64,000 bases of DNA from an uncultured Eubacteriales bacterium (lineage in GTDB: Bacteria; Bacillota; Clostridia; Oscillospirales; Oscillospiraceae): contig ONVI01000002.1 in the NCBI GenBank assembly GCA_900321275.1, positions 21,314-85,313 of the forward strand. The letters are read 5' to 3'. Position 1 is the first letter of the stretch. Each line of letters begins with the position of its first letter. The position numbers were made by a program, and so were the translations under genes. Positions 40,836 through 50,069 of the stretch are shown here, piece after piece. The notes under the pieces are model-generated. The model saw nothing but the letters and a program-made list of their open reading frames with translations. It ran no database searches and was not told the origin of the DNA.

Positions 40836-42260
40836 TCATATATGTAAAATAAGCTTTGCAACGTAAATATAGATAAGCAGCGACACGGCGTCTGTCACCG
40901 TGGAGATGAGCGGGTTTGCCATGACCGCCGGGTCAACGCCGATCTTCTCCGCCAGAATCGGCAGCAGGGCGCCGACGCTTTTGGCGAAGAGGACGATGAA
41001 CAGAATGGACGAGCTGACCGTCGCCGCCACCTGAACCGTGACCGCGTCGTTGTGCAGGATCATCCCGTCGAGCACCAGCATCTTCACAAAGTTCACCGCA
41101 GCCAGCGCAAGGCCGCAGAGGAAGGCCACGCGCAGCTCGCGCCACATGACGCTCAGGGCGTCCTTCGGCTCGATATCGCCGAGAGAGAGGGCACGGATGA
41201 CGGCGGTGGAGGCCTGCGCGCCGGAGTTGCCGCCGGTGCCCATGAGCATGGGAATGAAGGCGACCAGTCCCGCCTGCACTGCCAGCATATCCTCAAAGGA
41301 AGTCAGGATCATACTGGTAAAGGTGGCCGAGAGCATCAGGAACATCAGCCAGGGGATGCGGTTTTTCCAGATCTCGATAATGCTTGTACGGGAATAGGGC
41401 TTGTCAGACGGGAGCATACCGGCCAGCTTTTCGATATCCTCGGTGGCCTCCTGCTCCATGACGTCCATGACGTCGTCGACGGTGACGATGCCGACCAGAC
41501 GCCCCTCATTGTCCACGACAGGCAAAGCCATCAGGTCGTAGTCGGCGAACTTTTCCGATACGCTCTCCTGGTCCTCCGTGGTGGAGGCGAAGATGACGTT
41601 TCGCTCCATGAGATCTTCGATGATCGTGTCGTCGTCCGCAAGCAGCAGATCCTTGACCGTCACGATGCCCTCAAGCTTTCGGTCGGCCGAGATGACAAAG
41701 CAGACATAGATGGTCTCGCGGTCCTCGCCGATGCGGCGGATGCGGGCGATGGATTCCTTGACGCTCATGTATTTTTTGAGATCCACAAACTCAGCCGTCA
41801 TAATGCTGCCGGCGGAGTTTTCGGGATAGCGCAGATACTGGTTGATAAGGTTGCGGGTCTGCGGGGTGGCCGCGCGCATGACGCGCCTGACCACGTTCGC
41901 GGGCAGCTCTTCCACGACGTCGACCGCATCGTCGACATACAGCTCGTCAATGATCCCGGCAAGCTCCGAGTCCGTGATGGCGTTGATGATGCGCTCCTGC
42001 TCCGGAGGATCAAAGTTTGCGAAAACGTCCGCTGCGGTCTCCTTGCTCAAAAGGCGGAAGACCATGGGCATGCGGTTGTCGTCGATTTCGGAGAGGAATT
42101 CAGCCACGTCGAATTCGTTCAGCTCCTCCATGCGGCGCTGCAGCTCCTTCATGTCGCGGCGGTCGAGCAGTTCTGTCAGCTGGTCGGTCTGTTTTTCGAC
42201 AATGGTATCGTAGTCCAGGCCTTCGTCCTGTCGCTCCTGTTCCTTTTCGAGTTCCTCCAA
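40836..42260 (-). CDS. mgtE: Magnesium transporter MgtE
   Basis: A 474-aa Mg2+ channel. Domains in order: an N-terminal MgtE_N superhelix (about 1-125), two CBS domains (TAEFVDLKKYMSVKESIARI and NVIFASTTEDQESVSEKF), then five helices with PMLMGTGGNSGAQAST, the conserved pore segment. The start is TTG at 42260 with GGGAGG 8 nt upstream; an upstream ATG lies in the promoter and is not used. The 5' leader is only about 45 nt, too short for an M-box riboswitch. It is the first gene of a five-gene operon. Confidence 0.95.
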   Translation of the reverse strand: MEELEKEQERQDEGLDYDTIVEKQTDQLTELLDRRDMKELQRRMEELNEFDVAEFLSEIDDNRMPMVFRLLSKETAADVFANFDPPEQERIINAITDSELAGIIDELYVDDAVDVVEELPANVVRRVMRAATPQTRNLINQYLRYPENSAGSIMTAEFVDLKKYMSVKESIARIRRIGEDRETIYVCFVISADRKLEGIVTVKDLLLADDDTIIEDLMERNVIFASTTEDQESVSEKFADYDLMALPVVDNEGRLVGIVTVDDVMDVMEQEATEDIEKLAGMLPSDKPYSRTSIIEIWKNRIPWLMFLMLSATFTSMILTSFEDMLAVQAGLVAFIPMLMGTGGNSGAQASTAVIRALSLGDIEPKDALSVMWRELRVAFLCGLALAAVNFVKMLVLDGMILHNDAVTVQVAATVSSSILFIVLFAKSVGALLPILAEKIGVDPAVMANPLISTVTDAVSLLIYIYVAKLILHI

Positions 42261-42309
42261 CAGAAACACCTCCCGAAAGAGAGTAATAACGCGATTGAAT
42301 GGGCATAAT

Positions 42310-42338
42310 ATTTTACCATACGGAGCGGCCAATTACAA
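42310..42338 (-). promoter_or_regulatory. Promoter of the mgtE operon
   Basis: TTGTAA and TAAAAT with a 17-bp spacer on the minus strand, 49 bp before the TTG start. Confidence 0.75.
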
Positions 42339-42491
42339 GGAAAAAGTCATGGGACGGAGGTCTGTCCGATTCTCTCTTTCCCGTGTATTTTTCCTGCGAA
42401 AAATCAACGAATCAACAGCGTGGAACGCGCTCCTTCGCCACGTTACATAACTATAATGTTCGTATCTTATGTAAACTCAGGAGGATGAAAC

Positions 42492-44813
42492 ATGGATTTC
42501 GGGGGACAGGGAAGGACTGTGGGCGCGCGTTCCGCGGCTGAGGGGATGGACCGCCGCTTTTTCATCGCCGCCCGCTGCGGGCTGTATCTGCTGATGGGGA
42601 CGGTGATGGCCTGCGCGCGGGTTCTGGGCAACGGCGCGCCCTTCGGGATGGCGCTGGTGGCATGCTCGGGCGCGGGGATCAGCGGTGTGTTTTCGCTTCT
42701 TGGCGCGTGCTGCGGCTATCTTTTCAGCGGCGGCCTGGAATGGGGCGTCCGCTATATTGCGGCCTCCGTGCTGGTGTACACCGTTGCCTTCGTCTTTCAT
42801 GAGCTCAGCATTTATAAGAATGAATTTTTCATGCCGACTGCAGCGGCCCTCGTCATGGGGCTGACGGGCTTTCTCGGCAGCTTCGCGCTGGAGAACGGGG
42901 CGGCGGCAGCGGCGGCTCTGTTTCTGGAGCTTACGCTTGCCTTCGGCGGAACCTACTTCTTCCGTGACGCGCTGGACAGCGGCCTGCGGACCTCCGAAAC
43001 GGCGGAACTCAAGCACGGGGTATCCCTGATGGTGATGGCCTCCTGCGCGCTGATGGCGCTTTCGCGAGTGGTTCTGTTCGGCGTGGTGTCGATGGGACGT
43101 TTCTTCGCGCTGCTGCTGGTGATGACCTCCGCCATGAAGGGCGGAATGCTCACCGGCGCGGCGGTGGGCACGGTGCTCGGCCTTGCGATGGATATAGCGG
43201 GAGAGGGGCCGCTTTTTTATACCATGGCATACTCTTTTACGGGGCTTTTGTCCGGCGTCTTCGGACGGCACGGGAGGCTTGTCTATGTGCTTTCCTTTAT
43301 CCTGGCCGGGGCGCTGGCGGCGGTCTGCGCCTGGGACAGCGTGCATCCGCTGAGCGCCCTGTTCGAGAACTTCTGCGCCTCTGTTATCTTCATGATTCTG
43401 CCCTCCTCACTTCTCAACCGCGTTGGAGTGGCCCTGCAGTGCATGGATCGCGGCTGCGGTGAATCAGGCCTGCGCCGCTTCGAGGCGGCAAAGCTGCGCC
43501 GCCTGAGCGAGGCTTACGGCGAGCTTTTTGAGACCGTGCGGAAAAACGTCGCTGTCCCGGTCAATGACGAGAACATCGCCCGTATCTTCGACCGCGCCGC
43601 TGACGAGGTCTGCGTCTCTTGCCGCTTCAAAAACCGCTGCTGGAACGCGGAGTATGTGGACACGCTCTCCGCGCTGAACGACGCGACGAAAGCGATGATC
43701 GAGCACGGCAGCCTCGCCGTGGAGGATATCCCCGAATTCTTCCGCGAGAAGTGCGTGAGCCTGCCCGCCTTTGTCGCCGCCGTCAACGGAGAGCTGCGCG
43801 GCATGTCCTATCGGCGGCAGCTGCGTGCCCGCCTTGCGGAAAACCGCAGCGTCGCCTGGGGGCAGTATGCGGACGTCGCGCAGCTTCTGGAACGCTTTGC
43901 CGCCGAGCTCGGCAGCGTGAGCGGCGCCGACCCCCTGGCAGAGCGCCGCCTGCTGCGCTATCTCAGAAGTCTCGACATCGACGCGGACGCCGCCGTCTAC
44001 CGCGACGGGAGCGGGCGGCTTCGCATTGTGATCGAAAGCGGCAGACTCACGCCGCTGCTGCGTGAGGACAACTATCTCGAAAAGCTGTCGGAGATCGCGG
44101 GCGTGCGGCTCTGCCAGCCGATCACTCCGGAGGGGGACATCTCCCGCATCGAGCTTTTAGAGGCCGAGCCGCTGGCGGTCTCCGTCGGCATCGCCGCCAT
44201 GAAAAAGCAGGGCGAGCGGGTCAGCGGCGACCGGGGCACCTACTTTAAGACCGACGCGGGCGTTTTGTGCGTCATCCTCTCCGACGGTATGGGCTGCGGG
44301 GACGAGGCCGCCGAGGACAGCCGCCGCGTGATCGGAATACTCGAGAAGTTCCTGCGTGCGGGGATGGAGCCCGCCGTGGCCATGAAGCTTTTGAACTCCG
44401 TCCTGCTCCTGCGCGACGGGGAGAGCTGGGGCTTTGCCACCGTCGATCTCATGTGCGTGGATCTCTTCACCGGGCAGACCAGCTTTTACAAATACGGCGC
44501 CGCGCCCTCCTATGTCGTCTCAGGGCACAATATCCGCCGCGTCAAGGGCGAGACGCTGGCCGCCGGTCTCTCCGCCGGGGAGGGGACGGCGCCGGACGTG
44601 GTGCGCATGCGTTTAAAGCCCGGCTGCACTGCCGTCATCGCCACCGACGGCGTGATCGCGGACGCGGAGGACGAGTGGCTGAAAAACCTGCTTCTCCAGG
44701 GATTCGAGGATATGAAGAGTCTGGCCCGTGCGGTGCTCAAACAGGCGGAGGAGCTCTACGGTGCACTGGACGACATGACGGTGGTCACCGTGCGTGTGGA
44801 GGAACGGGCATGA
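42492..44813 (+). CDS. spoIIE: Stage II sporulation protein E (SpoIIE)
   Basis: A 773-aa membrane serine phosphatase that activates sigma-F in the forespore by dephosphorylating SpoIIAA. About ten N-terminal helices (28-310) are followed by a regulatory region with the cysteine-containing VCVSCRFKNRCW, and a C-terminal PP2C domain (about 565-770) with GDRGTYFK, LSDGMGCGDEAAEDS and IATDGVIADAEDEW, which hold the metal-binding aspartates. AGGAGG lies 7 nt before the ATG. A TATAAT box at 42452-42457 lacks a good -35 box, as in activator-dependent spoIIE promoters elsewhere, though no clear Spo0A box is visible. Confidence 0.96.
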   Translation: MDFGGQGRTVGARSAAEGMDRRFFIAARCGLYLLMGTVMACARVLGNGAPFGMALVACSGAGISGVFSLLGACCGYLFSGGLEWGVRYIAASVLVYTVAFVFHELSIYKNEFFMPTAAALVMGLTGFLGSFALENGAAAAAALFLELTLAFGGTYFFRDALDSGLRTSETAELKHGVSLMVMASCALMALSRVVLFGVVSMGRFFALLLVMTSAMKGGMLTGAAVGTVLGLAMDIAGEGPLFYTMAYSFTGLLSGVFGRHGRLVYVLSFILAGALAAVCAWDSVHPLSALFENFCASVIFMILPSSLLNRVGVALQCMDRGCGESGLRRFEAAKLRRLSEAYGELFETVRKNVAVPVNDENIARIFDRAADEVCVSCRFKNRCWNAEYVDTLSALNDATKAMIEHGSLAVEDIPEFFREKCVSLPAFVAAVNGELRGMSYRRQLRARLAENRSVAWGQYADVAQLLERFAAELGSVSGADPLAERRLLRYLRSLDIDADAAVYRDGSGRLRIVIESGRLTPLLREDNYLEKLSEIAGVRLCQPITPEGDISRIELLEAEPLAVSVGIAAMKKQGERVSGDRGTYFKTDAGVLCVILSDGMGCGDEAAEDSRRVIGILEKFLRAGMEPAVAMKLLNSVLLLRDGESWGFATVDLMCVDLFTGQTSFYKYGAAPSYVVSGHNIRRVKGETLAAGLSAGEGTAPDVVRMRLKPGCTAVIATDGVIADAEDEWLKNLLLQGFEDMKSLARAVLKQAEELYGALDDMTVVTVRVEERA

Positions 44814-45169
44814 GCGTCCGCCCGCCGAGTGTCCTTCACGGCTTCATGGGGCGAATAAAAGGGCTTTTTGTAATGCGCACACCGAGACGGACGATTCCGC
44901 CGCGCCTGCGGGGAAAGCTTCGCCGCGCGGTAGTTGTCCCCACGTCCGATCCGATGTTCAGCGAGGCGGTCTTCATCCTGCGCGACGACGCCCTGCGTGA
45001 GCCTGGCGTCAGCCGGGACGAGCTGCTGCGTCAGGCCGCCCGCGCTGCCGAAAGCTATACCGAGGACGCGCTGCCGCCCGTGGAGCGCCTGAGTCTCCGT
45101 CCCGCCGCGGCGTTCCTGCTTGGCGCCGCAGTTGCGCTGCTTGTTCTGTGGATCGCGGGGGTGCTGTAA
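44810..45169 (+). CDS. Small tail-anchored membrane protein coupled to spoIIE
   Basis: A 119-aa protein whose ATG overlaps the spoIIE stop (ATGA). It has a basic N-terminal part (TPRRTIPPRLRGKLRRA), a middle segment TSDPMFSEAVFILRDDAL, and one C-terminal hydrophobic helix (about 99-117) that would anchor it in the membrane. I recognise no family. Coupling to spoIIE and placement before an LCP gene suggest a sporulation or envelope role. Codon use matches its neighbours and the frame is well kept, so it is probably real. Confidence 0.75.
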   Translation: MSVRPPSVLHGFMGRIKGLFVMRTPRRTIPPRLRGKLRRAVVVPTSDPMFSEAVFILRDDALREPGVSRDELLRQAARAAESYTEDALPPVERLSLRPAAAFLLGAAVALLVLWIAGVL

Positions 45170-45261
45170 AAAATATTGCACGCCGTATGATTTGACGGAA
45201 AACGGGCAATACTCCCAAGTGAAAGAAACTGCCCCGGATAACGGGGCGGGAAGGCGGGAGT

Positions 45262-46647
45262 ATGGACTGGAAAAAATGGCTGCGGCTGTTGAAAGAAAGC
45301 GCACTGCGTTTTTGGAAGGCAAGATGGCCGCGCTTTTCAAGCTTATGGAAGAAAAACCGGCTGCGCTTATCAAACATGTTAAAGGGAAAGCGGCTGCGGC
45401 TGATGATACTTGTCGGCGGCAGTCTGGCAGCGGTCGTGATGGCGACGCTGGGCGCGTATTTTCTCTGGGAGAAGCCGCCCGAGACGGCGGCGGGGAACCC
45501 GGTGCTGGCAGATCTGACCCAGACGACAGAAGAGACGGAAGCGCCGTCGTCCCAGACGCCTGCGCCGACGCCCACGCCGGATCGCGGTACGGCCTTTGAG
45601 ACGGAACGGCAGGACGGTGTTTACACGCTCTTGCTCGCGGGCAGCGACGACGGCACCGGCAATACCGACACGATCATGGTCGGGCGGCTGGATACCGTGC
45701 GGCATACGGCAAATTTCGTGAGCATCCCGCGCGACACGCTCATCAACGTGGACACGCCGATCCGCAAGCTCAACAGCGTCTACTGGACGGCGGTCTACAG
45801 CGGCGCCAGCGGCAGCGACGCGCTGCGGCGGCACATCAAAAAGCTGATCGGCTTCGACGTGGACTGCTACGCCGTTATCGAGCTGGACGCCTTCGAGCGG
45901 GCGGTGGATGCGCTGGGCGGGATCTGGTTTGATGTACCGCAGAGGATGTACTATGAGGAGGGACCCGTCATCGATCTGGAGCCGGGCTATCAGCTCTTAA
46001 ACGGGGAGCAGGCCATGTGGCTCTGCCGTTACCGCAGCGGCTACGTCAACGGCGATCTCGACCGCATCGAGGTTCAGCACAGCTTTCTCAGGGCTGCGGC
46101 CGATCAGTTTCTCCAGCTCGGCAGCATTCCGAATATTCCGCAGGTCGCGGCGATTCTGGCCGAGAGCATGGACACCAATATGACGGCCTCCAACATGGCA
46201 TGGTTTGCCCGTCAGTTCCTGCGCTGCCGCAGTGAGGATATCCGCTTCCTGACCGCGCCGAACACCCCGGCCTATGTGCACGATCTGAGCTATACCTTCC
46301 TGGATCTCTACAACTGGATTCAGATGGTGAACGAATATCTCAATCCCTCCACCCAACCGGTGGGCGAGGGACAGCTTGACCTTGTCTATCTGCGCGGCGG
46401 AGAGGTATGCTGCACCACTGCCATCCAGGGAATTTCCTATTTTGCACTGGGACGCCGGGAAAACGCGCCGGAGGAGGAAGAGGAGCCCTATGCCGGAGAG
46501 CTCCTGGAGGAGCCGGAGGAGGCGCTGCCCCCGCCGCCCGGGAGCTGGATCACGGACACGCCGAAGGGAGGCACGCCAGCATCGCCGCCCCCCTTCGCTA
46601 TGCCGACGGACGACGACTGGCTCACAGAACTCAAGAGCGGCGGGTAA
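45262..46647 (+). CDS. LytR-CpsA-Psr (LCP) family glycopolymer ligase
   Basis: A 461-aa membrane-anchored enzyme that attaches anionic or capsular polymers to peptidoglycan. After a basic cytoplasmic part and one helix (about 46-67) comes a Thr/Pro-rich spacer, then the LCP domain: LLLAGSDDGTGNTDTIMVGRL with the first arginine and aspartates, NFVSIPRDTLI, and the later ALGGIWFDVPQRM and LLNGEQAMWLCRYR. The C-terminal tail is acidic and proline-rich. GGGAG precedes the ATG. It follows the spoIIE pair. Confidence 0.93.
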   Translation: MDWKKWLRLLKESALRFWKARWPRFSSLWKKNRLRLSNMLKGKRLRLMILVGGSLAAVVMATLGAYFLWEKPPETAAGNPVLADLTQTTEETEAPSSQTPAPTPTPDRGTAFETERQDGVYTLLLAGSDDGTGNTDTIMVGRLDTVRHTANFVSIPRDTLINVDTPIRKLNSVYWTAVYSGASGSDALRRHIKKLIGFDVDCYAVIELDAFERAVDALGGIWFDVPQRMYYEEGPVIDLEPGYQLLNGEQAMWLCRYRSGYVNGDLDRIEVQHSFLRAAADQFLQLGSIPNIPQVAAILAESMDTNMTASNMAWFARQFLRCRSEDIRFLTAPNTPAYVHDLSYTFLDLYNWIQMVNEYLNPSTQPVGEGQLDLVYLRGGEVCCTTAIQGISYFALGRRENAPEEEEEPYAGELLEEPEEALPPPPGSWITDTPKGGTPASPPPFAMPTDDDWLTELKSGG

Positions 46648-46652
46648 AAAAG

Positions 46653-46702
46653 AACCCCGGGAAACACGGCAAGGAGCTGTGCTTCCCGGGGCGTCTGTTT
46701 AT
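46653..46702 (+). terminator. Terminator after the LCP gene
   Basis: CCCCGGGAA and TTCCCGGGG with an extended CAC/GTG stem, followed by CGTCTGTTTATT. Confidence 0.8.
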
Positions 46703-46717
46703 TCCAGATGGTTTGCA

Positions 46718-47014
46718 TTATAATTGCTTTACTGTGCTGCCCTCCTGGAGACTGCCGGTCACGATCACGCGGTCGAGTATCACGGTGAGGGGATGCTCGA
46801 TCTGTTCAATCAGCTTGGCGGCCGCTGTCGTACCCAGCTCCTCGGCGTTCTGGCGCCAGGTGGTGAGCACCGGATTCATGACCCGGGAGAGGCGTATGCC
46901 GTCATAGCCGACGGCGGAGATATCGTCCGGCACCCGCAGACCCGCCTTCTTTTCCTTAATCGTTTTCGCGGCTTCAATGTACTCCGAATCCGAGGAAAAA
47001 GCAAGCGTTTTCTT
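46718..47014 (-). pseudogene. Remnant of a LacI-family regulator (C-terminal part only)
   Basis: The minus-strand frame encodes FSSDSEYIEAAKTIKEKK, then GLRVPDDISAVGYDGIRLSR, the last third of a LacI sugar-binding domain, ending normally at 46718. Upstream it meets a stop at 47015-47017, and no DNA-binding domain is present. The 5' two thirds of the gene is therefore lost. It lies divergently beside the GH94 gene, so it may be what is left of that gene's regulator. Confidence 0.75.
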
Positions 47015-47179
47015 TCAAACAGGCCAGGAACGCAGGAAGATTGTAAGTGTTACACAATTATCAAACCGTTGTTTTGAACAATATGGCAAGAGAACGTCCG
47101 CAGACAGATCGGCTGACAGAAGGCAAGGGGCGGAAAAAAACGAAAATACAACAAAAATTATATTTTAACAAAATAGAGC

Positions 47180-47208
47180 TTGCTTTTTTTGCCAAGATGC
47201 GCTACTCT
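47180..47208 (+). promoter_or_regulatory. Likely promoter of the GH94 gene
   Basis: TTGCTT and TACTCT with a 17-bp spacer in an AT-rich stretch, 37 bp before the ATG. TATATA at 47210 is an alternative -10. Confidence 0.55.
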
Positions 47209-47245
47209 CTATATAAACTTAAACGATTACGACAAGGAGGGCCTT

Positions 47246-49681
47246 ATGCAATACGGACACTTTGACGACCAGCGGCGGGAATATGTGATCACCACGCCGC
47301 GCACACCGCTGCCCTGGATCAACTACCTGGGGAGCGAAGATTTCTTTACCTTGCTGTCAAACACCGCCGGCGGCTACAGCTTTTTCCGCGACGCGCGCCT
47401 GCGCCGTATAACGCGCTACCGCTACAACAATGCGCCGTTGGATCAGGAGGGCTTCCATATTTACATAAAGGATGGGGAGACTGTCTGGAATCCCGGCTGG
47501 CAGCCCGTGCAGACGGAGCTGGATCACTACGAATGCCGCCACGGTCTGGGCTATACCGTGATCGAAGGCACAAAAAACGGCGTCTCTGTCCGGCAGGAGC
47601 TGTTTGTCCCGGTAGGGGAGCGCTGCATGCTCATGCGCGTGACCGTAAAGAACGAGGGCGAACAGGCGAAAAATCTGCGCCTGTTCCCGTTTGTGGAGTT
47701 CTGCCTCTGGGACGCGATGGACGACGCCTCCAACTTCCAGCGCAACTTCTCCACCGGCGAGGTGGAGGTTGTCGGCAGCGCGATCTATCATAAGACCGAG
47801 TACCGCGAGCGGCGCGACCACTATGCCGTCTTCTGGGCCAACCGCACGCCTGCGGCCTTTGATACCCAGCGCGACGCTTTCCTGGGGCTCTACGGGAGTC
47901 CGGCAAAGCCCGCCGCCGTATTCGGGGACGGCTGCACCAACAGTGTCGCACACGGCTGGCAGCCCGCTGCCGCGCAGCAGTTTGACCTGACCCTTGCCCC
48001 CGGCATGAGCGACAGCCTGATCTTCGGCCTGGGCTATATCGAAAACCCGCGGGAGGAGAAGTGGGCCGCCCCCGGCGTCGTCAACAAGACACGCGCCGAG
48101 GTCATGATCGCCCGCTTTGCCGACAACGCCGCGTTTGACAGCGGTCTGAACAAGCTGCGCGAGCATTGGAACGGCCTGCTCAACAAGTATCAGGTTTCGA
48201 CCGGCGATGATCGCCTCGACCGCATGGTCAATATCTGGAACCAGTACCAGTGCATGGTCACCTTCAATATGAGCCGCTCGGCAAGCTATTTTGAAAGCGG
48301 TATGGGCCGCGGCATGGGCTTCCGCGATTCCTGCCAGGATCTGCTGGGCTTTGTCCACATGATCCCGGAGCGCGCGCGGGAGCGCATCCTCGACATTGCC
48401 GCCACACAGTTCCCGGACGGCAGTGCCTACCACCAGTACCAGCCCCTCACGAAGAAGGGCAATCTCGCCGTGGGCAGCGGCTTCAACGACGATCCGCTCT
48501 GGCTCATCGCCGGAACCGACGCCTACCTGTGCGAGACGGGAGACTGGAGCATCCTGGACGAGCAGGTCGATTTCGACAACGATCCCACTCTTGCCCGGCC
48601 GCTGCTGGAGCATCTGCGCCGCAGCTTCAACTTCACCCGCACGCACCTCGGCCCCCACGGGCTGCCGCTCATCGGCCGTGCCGACTGGAACGACTGCCTG
48701 AACCTCAACTGCTTCTCTGAGCATCCGGGCGAGAGCTTCCAGATCACCGGCCCCAGCGAGGGCCCCGTGGCGGAGAGCGTATTTATCGGCGGCATGTTTG
48801 TCAAATACGGCCGCGCCTGGGCGGAGATCCTGCGCCATGTCGGCCTGGGCGGCGAAGCGGACGAGGCACTGAAGGCCATCGACGCGGTGGAGAAGGCTGT
48901 GCTCGACGCAGGCTGGGACGGCGAATGGTTCCGCCGCGCCTACGACGCTTTCGGCCATGTGGTCGGCGGCAGGGAGTGCGAGGAGGGCCAGATCTTTATC
49001 GAGCCCCAGGGCATGTGCGTCATGGCGAGCATCGGGAAAGAGACCGGCGAAGCGGCGAAAGCGCTCAAGAGTGTGGAGGAGCGGCTGGACACCAAGTATG
49101 GCATCGTGCTCAATAACCCGGCCTATACCCGTTACCACCTCGAACTGGGCGAGATTTCGAGCTATCCCCCCGGATACAAGGAGAACGCCGGCATCTTCTG
49201 CCACAACAACCCCTGGATCGTCTGCGCCGAGACGGAGCTGGGCCACGGCGACCGCGCCTTCCAGGTATACCGCCGCACCGCGCCCGCCTTTATCGAGGAC
49301 ATCAGCGACATCCACCGTACCGAGCCCTACGTCTACAGCCAGATGATTGCGGGCAAGGACGCCCCCAGCTTCGGCGAGGCGAAGAACTCCTGGCTCACCG
49401 GCACGGCGGCCTGGACCTTCCTGTCGATCTCCCAGGCGATCCTCGGCGTCAAGCCCACGCTGGACGGCCTGCGGATCGATCCCTGTGTCCCCTCGGGCTG
49501 CAAGGGCTTCACCGTGAAGCGCAGCTATCGCGGCGCAGAATATGAGATCGTCGTCTCGAACCCCGACGGCGCGCAGTACGGCGTGAAGGAGATGCGTGTA
49601 AACGGCGCGCCCTTTGCCGGAAAGGTGATCCCGGTTCAGGCACCCGGCGCCCATGTCCGGGTGGAAATCCTGATGGGATAA
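47246..49681 (+). CDS. GH94 cellobiose-phosphorylase-like enzyme
   Basis: An 811-aa cytoplasmic inverting phosphorylase that splits a beta-linked glucodisaccharide with phosphate to give glucose-1-phosphate. The N-terminal beta domain opens [20 protein letters not shown] and [21 protein letters not shown]. The helical barrel has [35 protein letters not shown] and [14 protein letters not shown], the last holding the catalytic aspartate. Length and order match cellobiose phosphorylase more than the longer cellodextrin enzymes, but specificity is not certain. ATG at 47246 follows AAGGAGGG. A LacI remnant lies divergently upstream. Confidence 0.93.
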   Translation: MQYGHFDDQRREYVITTPRTPLPWINYLGSEDFFTLLSNTAGGYSFFRDARLRRITRYRYNNAPLDQEGFHIYIKDGETVWNPGWQPVQTELDHYECRHGLGYTVIEGTKNGVSVRQELFVPVGERCMLMRVTVKNEGEQAKNLRLFPFVEFCLWDAMDDASNFQRNFSTGEVEVVGSAIYHKTEYRERRDHYAVFWANRTPAAFDTQRDAFLGLYGSPAKPAAVFGDGCTNSVAHGWQPAAAQQFDLTLAPGMSDSLIFGLGYIENPREEKWAAPGVVNKTRAEVMIARFADNAAFDSGLNKLREHWNGLLNKYQVSTGDDRLDRMVNIWNQYQCMVTFNMSRSASYFESGMGRGMGFRDSCQDLLGFVHMIPERARERILDIAATQFPDGSAYHQYQPLTKKGNLAVGSGFNDDPLWLIAGTDAYLCETGDWSILDEQVDFDNDPTLARPLLEHLRRSFNFTRTHLGPHGLPLIGRADWNDCLNLNCFSEHPGESFQITGPSEGPVAESVFIGGMFVKYGRAWAEILRHVGLGGEADEALKAIDAVEKAVLDAGWDGEWFRRAYDAFGHVVGGRECEEGQIFIEPQGMCVMASIGKETGEAAKALKSVEERLDTKYGIVLNNPAYTRYHLELGEISSYPPGYKENAGIFCHNNPWIVCAETELGHGDRAFQVYRRTAPAFIEDISDIHRTEPYVYSQMIAGKDAPSFGEAKNSWLTGTAAWTFLSISQAILGVKPTLDGLRIDPCVPSGCKGFTVKRSYRGAEYEIVVSNPDGAQYGVKEMRVNGAPFAGKVIPVQAPGAHVRVEILMG

Positions 49682-49685
49682 TACA

Positions 49686-49846
49686 TATAAACATATATGG
49701 GTATCGGCCTGACACAGCAAGCTTCTCTGTATGACTGCAGGGGCGATTCACGAATCGCCCGGCGGCAGAGGCCGCGTCCGGCGAATGCGCCCAGGCGAAT
49801 CCGAAAAACCGATCGTGTACTGCCGGGCCGTTCGTATAAACATATA
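49686..49846. repeat. Block flanked by 12-bp direct repeats, containing a GGGGCGAT repeat
   Basis: TATAAACATATA occurs at 49686-49697 and again at 49835-49846. Between them is GC-rich DNA with the palindrome GGGCGATTCACGAATCGCCC (49741-49760). The direct repeats may be a duplicated target site around an inserted element. No gene is visible. Confidence 0.55.
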
Positions 49847-49895
49847 AATAACGCCGCAAGGCTGCGAAACACTTTCACAGCCTTGCGGCGTTATT
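49847..49895. terminator. Strong bidirectional terminator-like hairpin
   Basis: AATAACGCCGCAAGGCTG and CAGCCTTGCGGCGTTATT form an 18-bp stem between the converging GH94 and EAL genes, with AT-rich sequence on both sides. Confidence 0.8.
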
Positions 49896-49948
49896 ATTGC
49901 TTGAATCAAGACAGCGACGAATGCAGGCACATCAATAATTTTTTAATT

Positions 49949-49990
49949 GCCGTTTCGCTCGCCCCTGGCGGGGCAACCGCGAAACATGGC
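49949..49990. repeat. Structured repeat, family B, copy 2 (CTCGCCCCTG hairpin)
   Basis: GCCGTTTCGC and GCGAAACATGGC form an outer stem around the same core as copy 1 (CTCGCCCCTGGCGGGGCAACC). Compared with 29405-29444 the outer stem differs at several positions with both partners changed. A further hairpin, ATTGCTTCCC/GGGAAGCAAT, follows at 49993-50033 and may end the EAL transcript. Confidence 0.65.
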
Positions 49991-50069
49991 AGAATTGCTT
50001 CCCAACAAATTCAAATTTTTTTGGGGAAGCAATATTTATATATTGCCTTGTCCGGCGCTGACAGCCGTT

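Noticed and set aside
42261-42338. M-box riboswitch before mgtE
   Set aside because: The leader from promoter to start codon is only about 45 nt and shows none of the M-box structure.
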